NCBI GenBank assembly: GCA_936432065.2
Contig: OW386289.2
Coordinates: 34,491,903 to 34,555,902 of the forward strand
Length of the DNA stretch: 64,000 bases
DNA from: Rutpela maculata
Taxonomy: Eukaryota > Arthropoda > Insecta > Coleoptera > Cerambycidae
Direction of reading: 5' to 3'
This document shows, piece by piece, positions 33,978-43,770 of this stretch. Positions within the stretch are counted from its first letter, which is position 1, and each line of letters begins with the position of its first letter. The notes under the pieces were generated by a model. It was not told the origin of the DNA, ran no database searches, and worked only from the letters and a program-made list of their open reading frames with translations. The position numbers and the translations under genes were made by a program.

Positions 33978-36776
33978 ATGATTAACAAAAATAAGTTAAA
34001 AGTTGCTCATCTTAATGTCAGATCACTGTTGAATAAATTTCCAGATTTCAAAAATGTGATAATTAATAATCAGTATGATATTGTAGCTGTGTCAGAAACT
34101 TGGCTGTTAAATATCCCATCTGAAGCCGTAGCTATACAGGGGTATAATATAATAAGAAAAGATAGAGATGGGAGGGGAGGGGGAGTGGCACTCTATATTA
34201 AAAATACACTACCTTTTCAACTTATTAATACAACTGATGATATTGAACAAGTATGCATATCGGTTAATATTCATAATATGAAATTTGTTTTTGGGGTACT
34301 TTATCGTCCTCCTAATCTTGATCATAAATTTTTTCTTGACAAGCTGGAAGACATTGTTAATACTTGTATATCTATAACAGATAATCTATACTTTTTAGGC
34401 GATGTAAATATAGATCTACTTAAACCTGATAATTTGCTTACTATAGCTTATAATAACTTATTAGACACATTAGATTTAACACAGGTAGTTTCATCTCCTA
34501 CAAGAATTACAAACACTTCTAGTACACTTATAGATCATATTATTACCTCTAATACTCAACTAATATCAAGCGTTAATATCGTTAGTGTTGATATATCTGA
34601 TCATGAACTTATAGAATGCTCAATATCCATTAAAAAGAAAAAAGTATCACAATTTTTTCATACATATAGAGATTTTACAGCTTTCAGTGAAGAACTTTTT
34701 GTAATAGATCTACGTCAGGCTGGCTTAGAAAATATGTTTTATATCCCAAATATTGATGAAAAAGTAGAATTACTTAGTAATACTATACTAAATTTATTCA
34801 ACACTCATGCCCCTGTCCGTACTGCTAGAATCTCCAAACCACCAGCGCCTTGGCTTACAAACAACATTAAATATCTTATGAACCTCAGAGATAAAGCAAA
34901 ATCAAAATTCAGCAGAACTAAAGCTCAGTCTGACTGGGACTATTACAAAAGTTTACGTAATTTTACCTCCTTAGCAGTAAAAAATGAAAAGAAAGCATAC
35001 TACCAATACAAATTTGAGAATAGTAATACAAGACAAATGTGGAAAGAACTTAAACTAATGAATATCAATAACAAACAAGACAAAAATATTCCAACAGAAA
35101 TAAGTAATGTCAACGACATCAATCACTATTACCAGAACTGTATTCCTAGTATTAATAACAATTGCCAAGAAACATTAAATTTTTACAAAAATAATAAAAA
35201 ACGTAACTTTAATGAAACTTTTAAATTCAAACTTACTGATCATCACACTGTAGCTAAATATATACAAGAAATAACATCGACTGCAACTGGCAATGATGAT
35301 CTCAATATTACTATGATAAAATTGTGTTGCCCATATATTATACAGTTCATTACGCACATTATAAATTCGAGTATCATAGAGGATTATTTTCCACTGAACT
35401 GGAAACATGCTATCATAATCCCGATTCCGAAAATTGATGAGCCGACTGAATTCCAACACTTAAGGCCAATTAGTATCCTTCCAACCCTTTCTAAAATATT
35501 CGAAAAAATCATTAACCAACAACTTCGGGAGCATATTAACGAATTCAACATTCTACCGGAAAATCAATCTGGTTTTCGGCCAGCGTACAGTTGCACTACT
35601 GCAATTCTCCAAATAACAGATGACATCCTCGATGCAACTGATAAAAGTAAGCTAACGGCTCTAGTATTATTGGATTATACTAAAGCCTTCGATACTCTCA
35701 ACCATGAACTCTTAGTGGCAATTCTGAACTTTATCGGCCTTGATACAAAAGCCATTAATCTTATAAAGAGCTACCTACATATGAGGACCCAAAAAGTAAC
35801 ACTTAACAGCAACTCATCGGTTCCCTTACCTGTAACGGTGGGAGTACCACAAGGATCCATTTTAGGACCGTTGCTTTTTACAATATATACTAGTAACTTT
35901 AACAGCTTCCTAAAATATTCAAAGATGCATATGTACGCAGATGACACTCAAATATACCATAGCTTCGAACCCCACGAATATCAAGTAGCACTTACCAAAA
36001 TTAATAGTGATTTACAAACAATATCTTCCGTCTCTCGTCAACATCATTTGATAATAAACCCGACCAAATCTGCAGTTATAATTTTCGGAAGCAAATCTTC
36101 TTGTGCCAGGATTGAACATAATATTGATTTACAAATCAATAATACGAATATTCCAGTCGTAAACAATATACGTAATCTTGGTATCATTTTAGACAACTCA
36201 TTTCGATATAGACTTCATGTCTCAAATTGTTTGAAAAATGCTTACTATAAATTAAAACTCTTGTTTCCTCATAGATCTTATTTACCTCGGAATATTAAAA
36301 CACTTCTATGTGAAACTCTTGTTCTATCAAACTTTAACTTTTGTTGTCAAGTTTATGCTCCATCTCTCGACAAAGAGTGTGAAAATAAAATACAGAAAGT
36401 TCAGAATAGCTGCATTAGATTTATATTTGGCATCCTAAAATATGAGCATGTATCTCATAAACTCAAAGAGCTACACTGGTTAAATATGAAGAATAGATCT
36501 AAACTCCATTCTGCCTGTCTCTATCACAAAATTGTACGCACCAAACTACCTTCCTATCTCTATAATAAATTAGTATTTCGAACTGATGTACACAGAATTA
36601 ATACCAGAAACAAAGACATTTTAACAGCTCCTATTCATCGAACATCTCAATTCGAGAGATCTTTCAGCTTTAACATATATAAAATATATAATAACGAGAT
36701 ACCCACCCAATACAAAAATCTAAATGAAAGATTGTTTAAAATAAAATTTAAAGAACATCTATTTACTCAACAGTGA
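33978..36776 (+). CDS. LINE ORF2: AP-like endonuclease and reverse transcriptase, intact
   Basis: 932 residues without interruption. Endonuclease: LKVAHLNVRSL (N13), VSETWL (E40), GRGGGVALYIK, VLYRPPN, GDVNIDLL (141-148), SPTRITNTSSTLIDHI (173-188) and SDHELIE (207-213, catalytic D/H). Linker to about 430. Reverse transcriptase: GNDDLNITMIK, IPIPK, RPISILPTLSKIFEKI (496-511), QSGFRPAYS, motif A LVLLDYTKAFDTLNHELL (562-579), motif B VPQGSILGPLLF (623-634), motif C MYADDTQIY (652-660), INPTKSAVIIFGS, NLGIILDN, then a thumb and a C-terminal part ending FKEHLFTQQ. No RNase H. The length is usual for CR1-group ORF2. All catalytic residues read by eye are in place, so it could still act in trans. 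Confidence 0.95.
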   Translation: MINKNKLKVAHLNVRSLLNKFPDFKNVIINNQYDIVAVSETWLLNIPSEAVAIQGYNIIRKDRDGRGGGVALYIKNTLPFQLINTTDDIEQVCISVNIHNMKFVFGVLYRPPNLDHKFFLDKLEDIVNTCISITDNLYFLGDVNIDLLKPDNLLTIAYNNLLDTLDLTQVVSSPTRITNTSSTLIDHIITSNTQLISSVNIVSVDISDHELIECSISIKKKKVSQFFHTYRDFTAFSEELFVIDLRQAGLENMFYIPNIDEKVELLSNTILNLFNTHAPVRTARISKPPAPWLTNNIKYLMNLRDKAKSKFSRTKAQSDWDYYKSLRNFTSLAVKNEKKAYYQYKFENSNTRQMWKELKLMNINNKQDKNIPTEISNVNDINHYYQNCIPSINNNCQETLNFYKNNKKRNFNETFKFKLTDHHTVAKYIQEITSTATGNDDLNITMIKLCCPYIIQFITHIINSSIIEDYFPLNWKHAIIIPIPKIDEPTEFQHLRPISILPTLSKIFEKIINQQLREHINEFNILPENQSGFRPAYSCTTAILQITDDILDATDKSKLTALVLLDYTKAFDTLNHELLVAILNFIGLDTKAINLIKSYLHMRTQKVTLNSNSSVPLPVTVGVPQGSILGPLLFTIYTSNFNSFLKYSKMHMYADDTQIYHSFEPHEYQVALTKINSDLQTISSVSRQHHLIINPTKSAVIIFGSKSSCARIEHNIDLQINNTNIPVVNNIRNLGIILDNSFRYRLHVSNCLKNAYYKLKLLFPHRSYLPRNIKTLLCETLVLSNFNFCCQVYAPSLDKECENKIQKVQNSCIRFIFGILKYEHVSHKLKELHWLNMKNRSKLHSACLYHKIVRTKLPSYLYNKLVFRTDVHRINTRNKDILTAPIHRTSQFERSFSFNIYKIYNNEIPTQYKNLNERLFKIKFKEHLFTQQ

Positions 36777-36949
36777 TATTAAATCATATACTTTTCCTTT
36801 TCATGTATTTTTAATTATTTCCTTATTTCTTTCTTTTTGTGCTTATGTCTAAGTTGTCCTTTAGTTTTTAAGTATTAAGTAAATTTGAAAATATTTTAAA
36901 CATTACTTTTGTAAAATGTTATTTTTTTGGGGTTAAGTGGAAGAACAGG

Positions 36950-36966
36950 GGGTACATTTAGTACCC
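36950..36966 (+). promoter_or_regulatory. 3' UTR stem-loop of the CR1-like LINE
   Basis: GGGTAC ATTTA GTACCC, a perfect 6-bp stem 40 bp before the tail. In CR1-group LINEs a 3' stem plus the tail repeat is thought to be recognised by the RT. Confidence 0.6.
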
Positions 36967-37004
36967 ATCTGAACTTCGCCCCGGTTTTAATACCAATAAA
37001 GTCG

Positions 37005-37005
<1 letters not shown>

Positions 37006-37038
<33 letters not shown>
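37006..37038 (+). repeat. (TTA)n LINE tail
   Basis: About ten TTA units directly after AATAAAGTCGA. Confidence 0.9.
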
Positions 37039-37231
37039 TCCAAATTCACAACAAATACCTAAATTATTTCATTTTTACGATTATTCGAGAACTGTCAAGA
37101 AGTATACATTCAAAATACCGTTTCCATAGAAACGCTCTGACGTTAAGGCCACCGCGTTTATTTAGCAAAATATAGCATAAACGGTGGTGTCATTTTTACC
37201 ATCTATACTAACTATAATTTACGGGTTGCAC

Positions 37232-37383
37232 AAAAAAGAGTGTCTATACCATGGCCGCGAAATTTTTTAGCGTCCTCGAGATTATCTTGCCTCGGCCGCA
37301 AGCGGCCTCGGCGATAATTTTTCTCTCGGTACGTAAAAAGGAATTTCGCGGCCTTGGTATAAAAATAACTATTTCACTCTTTT
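37232..37383. mobile_element. GC-rich foldback element
   Basis: AAAAGAGTG..TATACCATGGCCGCGAAATT on the left pairs with AATTTCGCGGCCTTGGTATA..CACTCTTTT on the right. The centre is CCTCGGCCGC AA GCGGCCTCGG. The whole 150 bp can fold as one long hairpin. It stands out by GC content in an AT-rich area. Confidence 0.85.
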
Positions 37384-39640
37384 CAACCGTTGAAAGGGGA
37401 TGAAACAATCACTTAGGTCTTTACAATAGGAGTTATTGACAAAAAAAATGTACAGTCAACAGTCTGTGTATTAGTATGAAGAAAAATGTACTGTACACTA
37501 GCATTACCATAAAACACCCCCTCACTTCTTTCAACCCCCTTTAGAGGGTGGGAAAATCATTTTCTTCTATACCACAAAACTTACTAACGAAATGGAGCAA
37601 AAGGTGTGGATATACCATATTGTTTACGATGCTTCTGCTGAACACGGGTGCTACAGAGATCTATGTCGCACTGTTTACTTAAAAAAAACCTTTTTGAATT
37701 GAATTGAGCACTGCATGTTTGTTTGACAAAATAATTAGGAAACGTAGATTTGAAAAGACCCTTAGAATAGATTCCCCATGCTGAACGAGAAAATTTAAAA
37801 CTTGTATTAATTCAATATGAACCAGTAGCAGGGTTTTTAAAGATAGGTATTCAAATTGTTCATCTTCTCGAAAAATAAATTACAACTTTTAGGCAGTCCC
37901 ATGCATAATATTGAAGTAAGCGAGATAAAAACTAACTTTTAATAATCTCCAGATGATGTCTACTTGGTTGGCGAAGCACTGCGACGAGTGCTCAGTGTTC
38001 TGAAGTTTGTAGTTAGTTAGTTCTTTGGTGATATGATGGCACAGTTTCCGTTACCATTATAATACTAATATCGTTCATTCGAATAAGATATCGAAGGGCT
38101 CTTAGATACAATTTAATTTTTTAAAACTCTCCTTGACATCAAAATATGAGGAAAAAGTGAGATCTTATCACAGGAATTTGCAACTTTCTGCATAAAAACA
38201 TCCAATTTGATAAATCCGTAAACTTTTAAAGCTCCAACATAAAACTATTATAAATTTAAATTGTCGCCAGATTACGTAAGTGATGCTCTACAAAGTAACC
38301 TCATTTCTCTCATTTCTCAAAAACAATTTACCTAAAATAAATATGAAATAACGAGACTGTAAACTTTCCTTGTAATAACGCTATTAAAATTTCCGAGGAA
38401 GCTTGCAGTAATTGCAAGAATCTCTTTTACGGAAACAATTTCCTGAAGTCTCTTTTCATCCGAGGAGAATTCTTCTGAACAGGTCAGTGAGTAAATAGAT
38501 AAGGTATCTTCCTAAATAAAAATCTTTACGTTCCCTCTTATCTCGTTTCTATGTATTATTCCTCTATTAAATAATTGTTTCCGCTTCAAATAAAACATTG
38601 GCAAAGAAACAAATAAATGATCTGTTGATTAACTTGGAACCATATTCTGTCCCAGAGTATCATAATATGTAAGTGTATTAAGTGTAATAAGTAAGTGTAT
38701 TTCTTGTTTGCTTGTGTTGATCCTATTTTGTATTAGGATTGCTTTACTGCTTAATAAGTATGTATTGTGATTGTTCTTCAAAATAAAGTATATTATTATT
38801 TAGTTAATTTAGTCTAGTTAACGCGTAAATACCATGGTTAATAAAAAAAAACAAACCTAAAAAATGTTTAAAACGGCGTTGAGACATGGATAATTATGGA
38901 ACAAAAAGAAATGATCAAATGATCAATCAGTCAAACTCAGTTGAGAGAAACACACGATTATCAAATTGTGGTATTACCACAGTGGTATATATGTATCTTA
39001 TGGCAAACTGTATATTCTACATTGTCTGGTACATGAGATACAATGTCATTCATCCACTGCATGATTAGTAGCTCTTTGAATACCCAATACAAATAATACA
39101 ATACAAATCTTTAAATTACCAATAACAAAATTGATGTAAGGCCATATCGTTGCGAATGAATAAAAACCGACTTCATCACCGTGAAATATTCAAACTAAAG
39201 TTGTTCCGATATTTCAAGCCATGCACGTCACTCTTAAACAGACGTCACAATTTTACTTTGTGCCTATGAAGTCAAAGTTATGGATATAAACTTTAATTCT
39301 ACTATTCACAAATCACAATAATATTAATACTGAAAAACACACTAACTAAACTTGACCTAATTATAAAACGTTGAATAATTAAACCAACAAACTAAAACAA
39401 CATTGATTAAGCGTACAGAAAAATTACAATATAATGCGAGCTAACCCGAGTTATCAAAAGAAACGCGTGGCAATATACCATGTAAAAGTAGTTGCAACAC
39501 AATACCAACTTAAATATTCCGTATGTGCATATGGACTTTGCACGATAATATAATTTTGAGTTGGTACTCGATGAAGTCAGAATATCCCTAGGGATGACGT
39601 GCACTGCTTGATATATTGGAATTACTTTAGAGGGAGATTT
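37384..39640. other. AT-rich spacer, nothing recognised
   Basis: CACTTCTTTCAACCCCCTTT at 37523-37542 repeats a motif from 37375 (CACTCTTTTCAACCGTTGAAA). Otherwise no feature can be supported. Confidence 0.35.
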
Positions 39641-40103
39641 ATTATACTCTTCGCAAAAACGAAGAGTATATTGTATTTGATCGGCACATTTCTAAATCAG
39701 TAAATATCGCTCGTAGAGAAAAAAATTTTATATCGTTATGTTAGTGAACGAATTCTGAACAACTTTCAAAATGTCAGTCTGTCCGTCCGTCACGTTTCTT
39801 GTATGCACGATAACTCAAGAAAGAAAAATCCGATTGTATTGAAATTTGGAGAGTAACTTAGTGTGAGCTATTGTTTTTCAACAAAATAGATTGGTAAATA
39901 AAAAAGTTATAAGTAATTTAAAATTTAAAAAAATATTTTTTACATTTTTTTATGGTTTGTAATAAATAGAAACCTTGCGAAATGTTATTTGCTATCGCTA
40001 TTTTTTTTTAATACATTTTACTAATGTGTGTTTCCTAATAATCACAATAAATTTTCTAATGGTATATATTACACTCATTAACAATTTTAGTAATAAGAAA
40101 TGG

Positions 40104-40114
40104 TGGTGTAGCGG
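40104..40114 (+). promoter_or_regulatory. Pol III box A (tRNA-derived) in M2 copy 3
   Basis: TGGTGTAGCGG fits TRGYNNANNNG. It is followed by CAAGAG, and, without the insertion, by box B about 35 bp on. Confidence 0.65.
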
Positions 40115-40139
40115 CAAGAGGTTCGTTTTGCAATCCAAG

Positions 40140-40610
40140 CCATCCCTCGAAACCACAATCCTATACTTTTCCTCTTACACTTCTTGACCCTCTGTCGAAA
40201 GCCTATCTGCCATCTAATAATTTGTTATTTCATAACAAATAAATATTTTTATCTGAATTAGACAACTTAAGCAGGGTTTTTTATTATCTATTTTCCCTGC
40301 AAATTTTTAATATTACTCTCTATACACTTAATAAAATAAAAACAGTATTCCTTTGGAATCTATTTGTCAAGCCATGCATATTCTCTAGAATACGATTAAT
40401 CTGTGCAGGAATCGAAAAAAATAAAATAAAACAACAGAACTGAAAATCATTTCGACCACAACATCCGGTCACTGCGTCACTCTACGCTGCTCAGGCGCGT
40501 TATTGTGACGTAGCTATTAATTATTGTAAAATGAAATAAATGATATATCTTTGATCTGTTCGCCACAGTTAAATAGAATAAAGATTGGTAAATTGGCAAA
40601 TTGGCAATTG
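40140..40610 (+). mobile_element. 471-bp retroposed insertion with 10-bp target duplication
   Basis: Flanked by GCAATCCAAG at 40130-40139 and 40611-40620. Its 3' end has AATAAAG followed by a tail of TTGGCAA-type repeats. No coding sequence is visible, so it is a 5'-truncated LINE or a SINE. It lies in the anticodon-like region of the tRNA-derived segment, next to where the Jockey LINE entered copy 1. Confidence 0.8.
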
Positions 40611-40627
40611 GCAATCCAAGGGTCCCG

Positions 40628-40637
40628 GGTTCGATCC
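40628..40637 (+). promoter_or_regulatory. Pol III box B in M2 copy 3
   Basis: GGTTCGATCC within GGGTCCCGGGTTCGATCCCT, a perfect T-arm core. Confidence 0.75.
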
Positions 40638-41271
40638 CTCACATCGTGATTTTTTTTTCATATATTTTTTTTTTCACAACAAAGTTGGTATCACAAAATT
40701 TAGAATGTCCAAAAACTAACATTATTTACAAGAAAAATGCGAAGAGTATCCTATAGAATGTGTAACAGTTATATAAAAAGCTCAGTAAATCGGCGAAGAG
40801 TATAATGCTTCCTCTAGTTATATTTCTCTTCGTTCGTTTCATGAATATTTAACCTTTTTAATGTTCTTAGGGGGACATTATTTTTTTTTTGTTTTGTTTT
40901 GCGTTAGTAAGAGTAGATACCTATATATATCCATACAATATTTAGGTACTACTCAAGCGACATTTTCATACTGGTAAGAAATTACTTAGCTTTTAAATTT
41001 ATTTTGATGGTCTACTTCTGAACATGATAATATATTAATTTTGTGAAATAAAAAAAGTGTCATAGTCTTACTAAAACAACGTTTATGCTCAAGAAATTGA
41101 ATGATCAAACACGAAACTTCAAAGCATTAGCCAAGATTTTTTAATTCTTTTTAGAAATCTTCAGGGAGCCGCAAGAAATCATAGGCCAGGAAACGAAGAC
41201 AGGGTGTGCCTGCTGTGCGGCATCCGCAACGGCCCCCGCAACCAGCTATGCATCCGTAATAGTATATTACG

Positions 41272-41383
41272 TAATGAGTGTTGTAAGGAGCATATTACGC
41301 ACGAATGGAAAAGTTACGCACGATGCCGCGTAGCGGCGAGTGCGTATTTCCATGAGTGCGTAATTGCTTTACAACTCGAATTA
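41272..41383. mobile_element. Foldback element inside the left arm
   Basis: TAATGAGTGTTGTAAGGAGC and ATTACGCAC pair with GTGCGTAATTGCTTTACAAC and TCGAATTA. About 112 bp, nearly all able to fold as one hairpin. It lies in a 0.42-kb block missing from the right arm. Confidence 0.75.
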
Positions 41384-42194
41384 TGTACTATACTTTACCT
41401 ACGATGATATTTATTTATTTATTTAGTAAAATCTGGATTTAGTTTACTTGTCAACAATATTTATTCAACAAATATTATGTCAGTTTTGACAGCGTTTGAA
41501 AATTACGTAGGCGTATTTGTTTTTTTAAACCCCGCGTCAGCGATATAAGCCACCTATAATTGCGTGTCCCGTGCGTTTTGTTTACCGTGCGATTTGTTTA
41601 CAATATGTAAAGTTCAACTTACATAGATGGCAGGTAGTGTGTTTTTTACTATTTACAGTAGTGATCCTAGGTAAAATATGTTATTTAGGACGGATTCTGG
41701 CCCAACTGAGTCCGTGCTTGTGACGGGGGTAAGGAAGCCATCCGACCCCCTCATCCATCCCCAAGCAGTTGGCTCCTGCTACTGATCTCCATATAGCCAT
41801 TGCTGAATCTGCAAACAATAATTCGTCCTTTGTAGTTTAAAAAAATGTGATACAATCTTATCTAAGCACAATACAAAACAAGTTAATGTAAACAAGCATA
41901 TATTGATATAAACCTGCAAATGAACACTAAGGGAGTGTTGGCGAGCAGCCCCTCTGGTGGGTGGAAGTGCTGCAAAATCAGGCTTTGGCTTTGTCGAGGC
42001 TTTAACAAAGGCCTGGTGTCGTACCCGGTTCAAGTCTGCTCCTTGTGGGGAATGGTACAATGCCAAAAAAGCTGCTCTCCTGCATCAGCTGCCATGTCCT
42101 GTGTTGCTGAGGGAGCACAGAAGACTTTGTAGCTTTCTGTGACCTGCTCCTCGTCCTTCAAAAATGCTTTCACCACACCTCCCTTGCTCTTGTT

Positions 42195-42302
42195 GTGAAT
42201 AGCGGAGGTAGTATCACAACCGCTGAACGAATGGAGCAACAGAATGGTCTTCGCAAATGGCTCCATTCGTTCAGCGGTTGTGATACTACCTCCGCTATTC
42301 AC
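42195..42302. repeat. Centre of the palindrome: perfect 42-bp arms, 24-base spacer
   Basis: GTGAATAGCGGAGG..ATGGAG at 42195-42236 is perfectly complementary to 42261-42302. The spacer is 42237-42260. Outside this core the arms remain similar but carry indels and substitutions, so the inner part is either younger or kept identical by gene conversion. Confidence 0.92.
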
Positions 42303-42960
42303 AAGAGCAAGGGAAGACCGAAAAGCAGGTCACAGACATCTACAAAGTCTTCTGTGATCCCTCAGCAACACAGGACATGGTAGCTGATGCAGGAGAGCGT
42401 TTTCATTGTACCAGGCACAACAAGGAGCAGACCTGAACCGGGTACGACACCAGGCCTTTGTTAAAGCCTCGACAAAGTCAAAGCCTGATTATGCAGCACT
42501 TCCACCAACCAGAGGGGCTGCTCGCCAACACTCCCTTAGAGTTCATTTGCAGGTTTGTATCAATATATGCTTGTTTACATTAACTTGTTTTGTATTGTGC
42601 TTAGACAAGATTGTGTCACATTTTTTTAAATTACAAAGGACGAATTGTTGTTTGCAGATTCAGCAATGGCTATATGGAGATCAGCAGCAGGAGCCAACTG
42701 CTTGGGAATGAATGAGATCGGATGGCTTCCTTACCTCCGTCACAAGCATGGACTCAGTTGTGCCAGAATCCGTCCTAAATAACATATTTTGCGGGTGCAC
42801 AACTGCTTGCGGGGGCCGTTGCGGGTGCCGCAAAGCAGGCATACCCTGCTCGCTTGTGTGCAGAAGTGTGTACCAACGGCCCTCCAATCGTCAGCATCAA
42901 CGGCGACGACGATGATGATCTTGTCGATGAACTCGACCAATTACTTAATATGGCCTTGTA
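42261..42960 (+). pseudogene. FEN-like/CXC family copy, right arm of the palindrome
   Basis: Plus strand: TTSAIH (after the centre), a deletion relative to the left arm, then YKVF-type reading in shifted frame, GADLNRVRHQAFVKASTKS, YAALPPTRGAARQHSLRV and HLQ, a GT..AG intron at about 42553-42658 (CAG GTTTGTATC.. to TTTGCAG), IQQWLYGDQQQEPTAWE, and after a shift DGFLTSVTSMDSVVPESVLN and the cysteine module IFCGCTTACGGRCGCRKAG / IPCSLVC. Spacing C-x-C-x3-C-x3-C-x-C-x6-C-x3-C is CXC-like (tesmin type). Normally such a module binds zinc and DNA. Broken by several shifts. Confidence 0.78.
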
Positions 42961-43765
42961 AATACTTGTAATATTATAAAATTTTCTACTTGTTAAGCAT
43001 TACCTCCCACAATACACAGTTTTTCCAGCTATTCGCATTTTCAAACTCACGTACGCCCTTAACTACTGTTCCTAGCGAAAAAATGAATAGGATATTTTTT
43101 GTAGATAATTTAATTTACTTTCATTTTGTATAGAATAACATTTTCGCTAGGACGCTTAGCTTTCGAGATAATAACGAAAAACCTACAAACCGACCCTTTC
43201 CACCCCCCTCCCGCCTAACGCATGAGGCCCACGGCTGGGGACTTTTGGTATGTTACTCCTACAACTTAAAATAATAATCCGTTGAGCACTTCGTTTTCTG
43301 TACTATCATATTGATTAATCATTTACGAAAAAAAATGGACACAAATTTTCATTCAGTGATTATTCAGATTATTGTTTGATATTACCTATTCATACCATTT
43401 ATAAAGCCTATTTTTTAGATATAATATTTTTCTCATTTTATTGCTTTGTAGATAACACATTATTTAGGTATTACACAAGTGAAACTTTCATACTAATATG
43501 AAATTGCCTATTTTTTAAAACTTTTATTGAAGTTCTACTTCTAAATATGCTAATATAATTAATACTATTAAGTAAAAAATCTTTTACTAACACTTTAAAA
43601 TACAAATTTTTGAACAACTTGTCACATTAAATAAAAACTACTAAATGAACCGACTTAAACAAGTGCGTGTAAGTGCTAAATAACTTTATTTTAAATTAAA
43701 TAATAAATAACATGTTCATCCTCAAGCACACGCACCGGAGTCAGCCAGGCACCTACGGTGTGAAG
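42961..43765. other. Spacer, possible TIR-like segment at 43060-43270
   Basis: CTTTCGAGATAATAACGAAA and the C-rich tract up to GGCCCACGGCTGGGGACTTT recall, in layout only, the TIR of the 56.8-62.8 kb element. The similarity is too weak to call. Confidence 0.3.
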
Positions 43766-43770
43766 CGCCG

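Larger units (their letters stand above)
32730..37038 (+). mobile_element. Near-complete CR1-like LINE
   Basis: About 4.3 kb. 5' UTR from about 32730, ORF1 32902-33730, ORF2 33978-36776, 3' UTR with a stem-loop at 36950-36966, AATAAAG at 36995-37001, and a (TTA)n tail at 37006-37038. Short-repeat tails in place of poly-A are typical of CR1-group LINEs. ORF2 has no lesion; ORF1 has a single-base change. This is the youngest large element in the window. The 5' end is not certain because no target duplication was found. Confidence 0.9.
39643..40806 (+). mobile_element. M2 hairpin-ended element, copy 3, with an internal insertion
   Basis: The left end TATACTCTTCGC AAAAA C GAAGAGTATA is a terminal hairpin. 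The right end is GGCGAAGAGTATAAT, with another TACTCTTCGC-type unit about 55 bp inside (GCGAAGAGTATCC). Contains GTCTGTCCGTCCGTCACG, box A 40104-40114 and box B 40628-40637. Removing the 471-bp insertion at 40140-40610 gives about 683 bp. It aligns with copy 1 throughout. Confidence 0.88.
41163..42302 (-). pseudogene. FEN-like/CXC family copy, left arm of a palindrome
   Basis: Minus strand from the centre: LHSFSGCDTTSAIHNKSKGG (the FEN-type GCDxT..GKG motif), VVKAFLKDEEQVTESYKVFC, APSATQDMAADAGE, then after a shift GADLNRVRHQAFVKASTKP, FAALPPTRGAARQHSL and VHLQ. A GT..AG intron of about 105 bp follows (GTTTATATC.. to TTTGCAG), then IQQWLYGD. Further out are the CXC-region reading (41686-41760 and, after an insertion, 41163-41250). 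The insertion at about 41251-41672 contains a foldback element. Only the C-terminal half of the family is present. Retention of the intron shows DNA-level duplication, not retroposition. Confidence 0.75.

Noticed and set aside
39975..40187. Open frame in M2 copy 3
   Set aside because: It lies in a noncoding element, and the same region in copy 1 is not open.
43060..43270. Terminal inverted repeat for the palindromic nuclease copies
   Set aside because: Resembles the 56.8-kb TIR only in layout; no partner was found on the other side.
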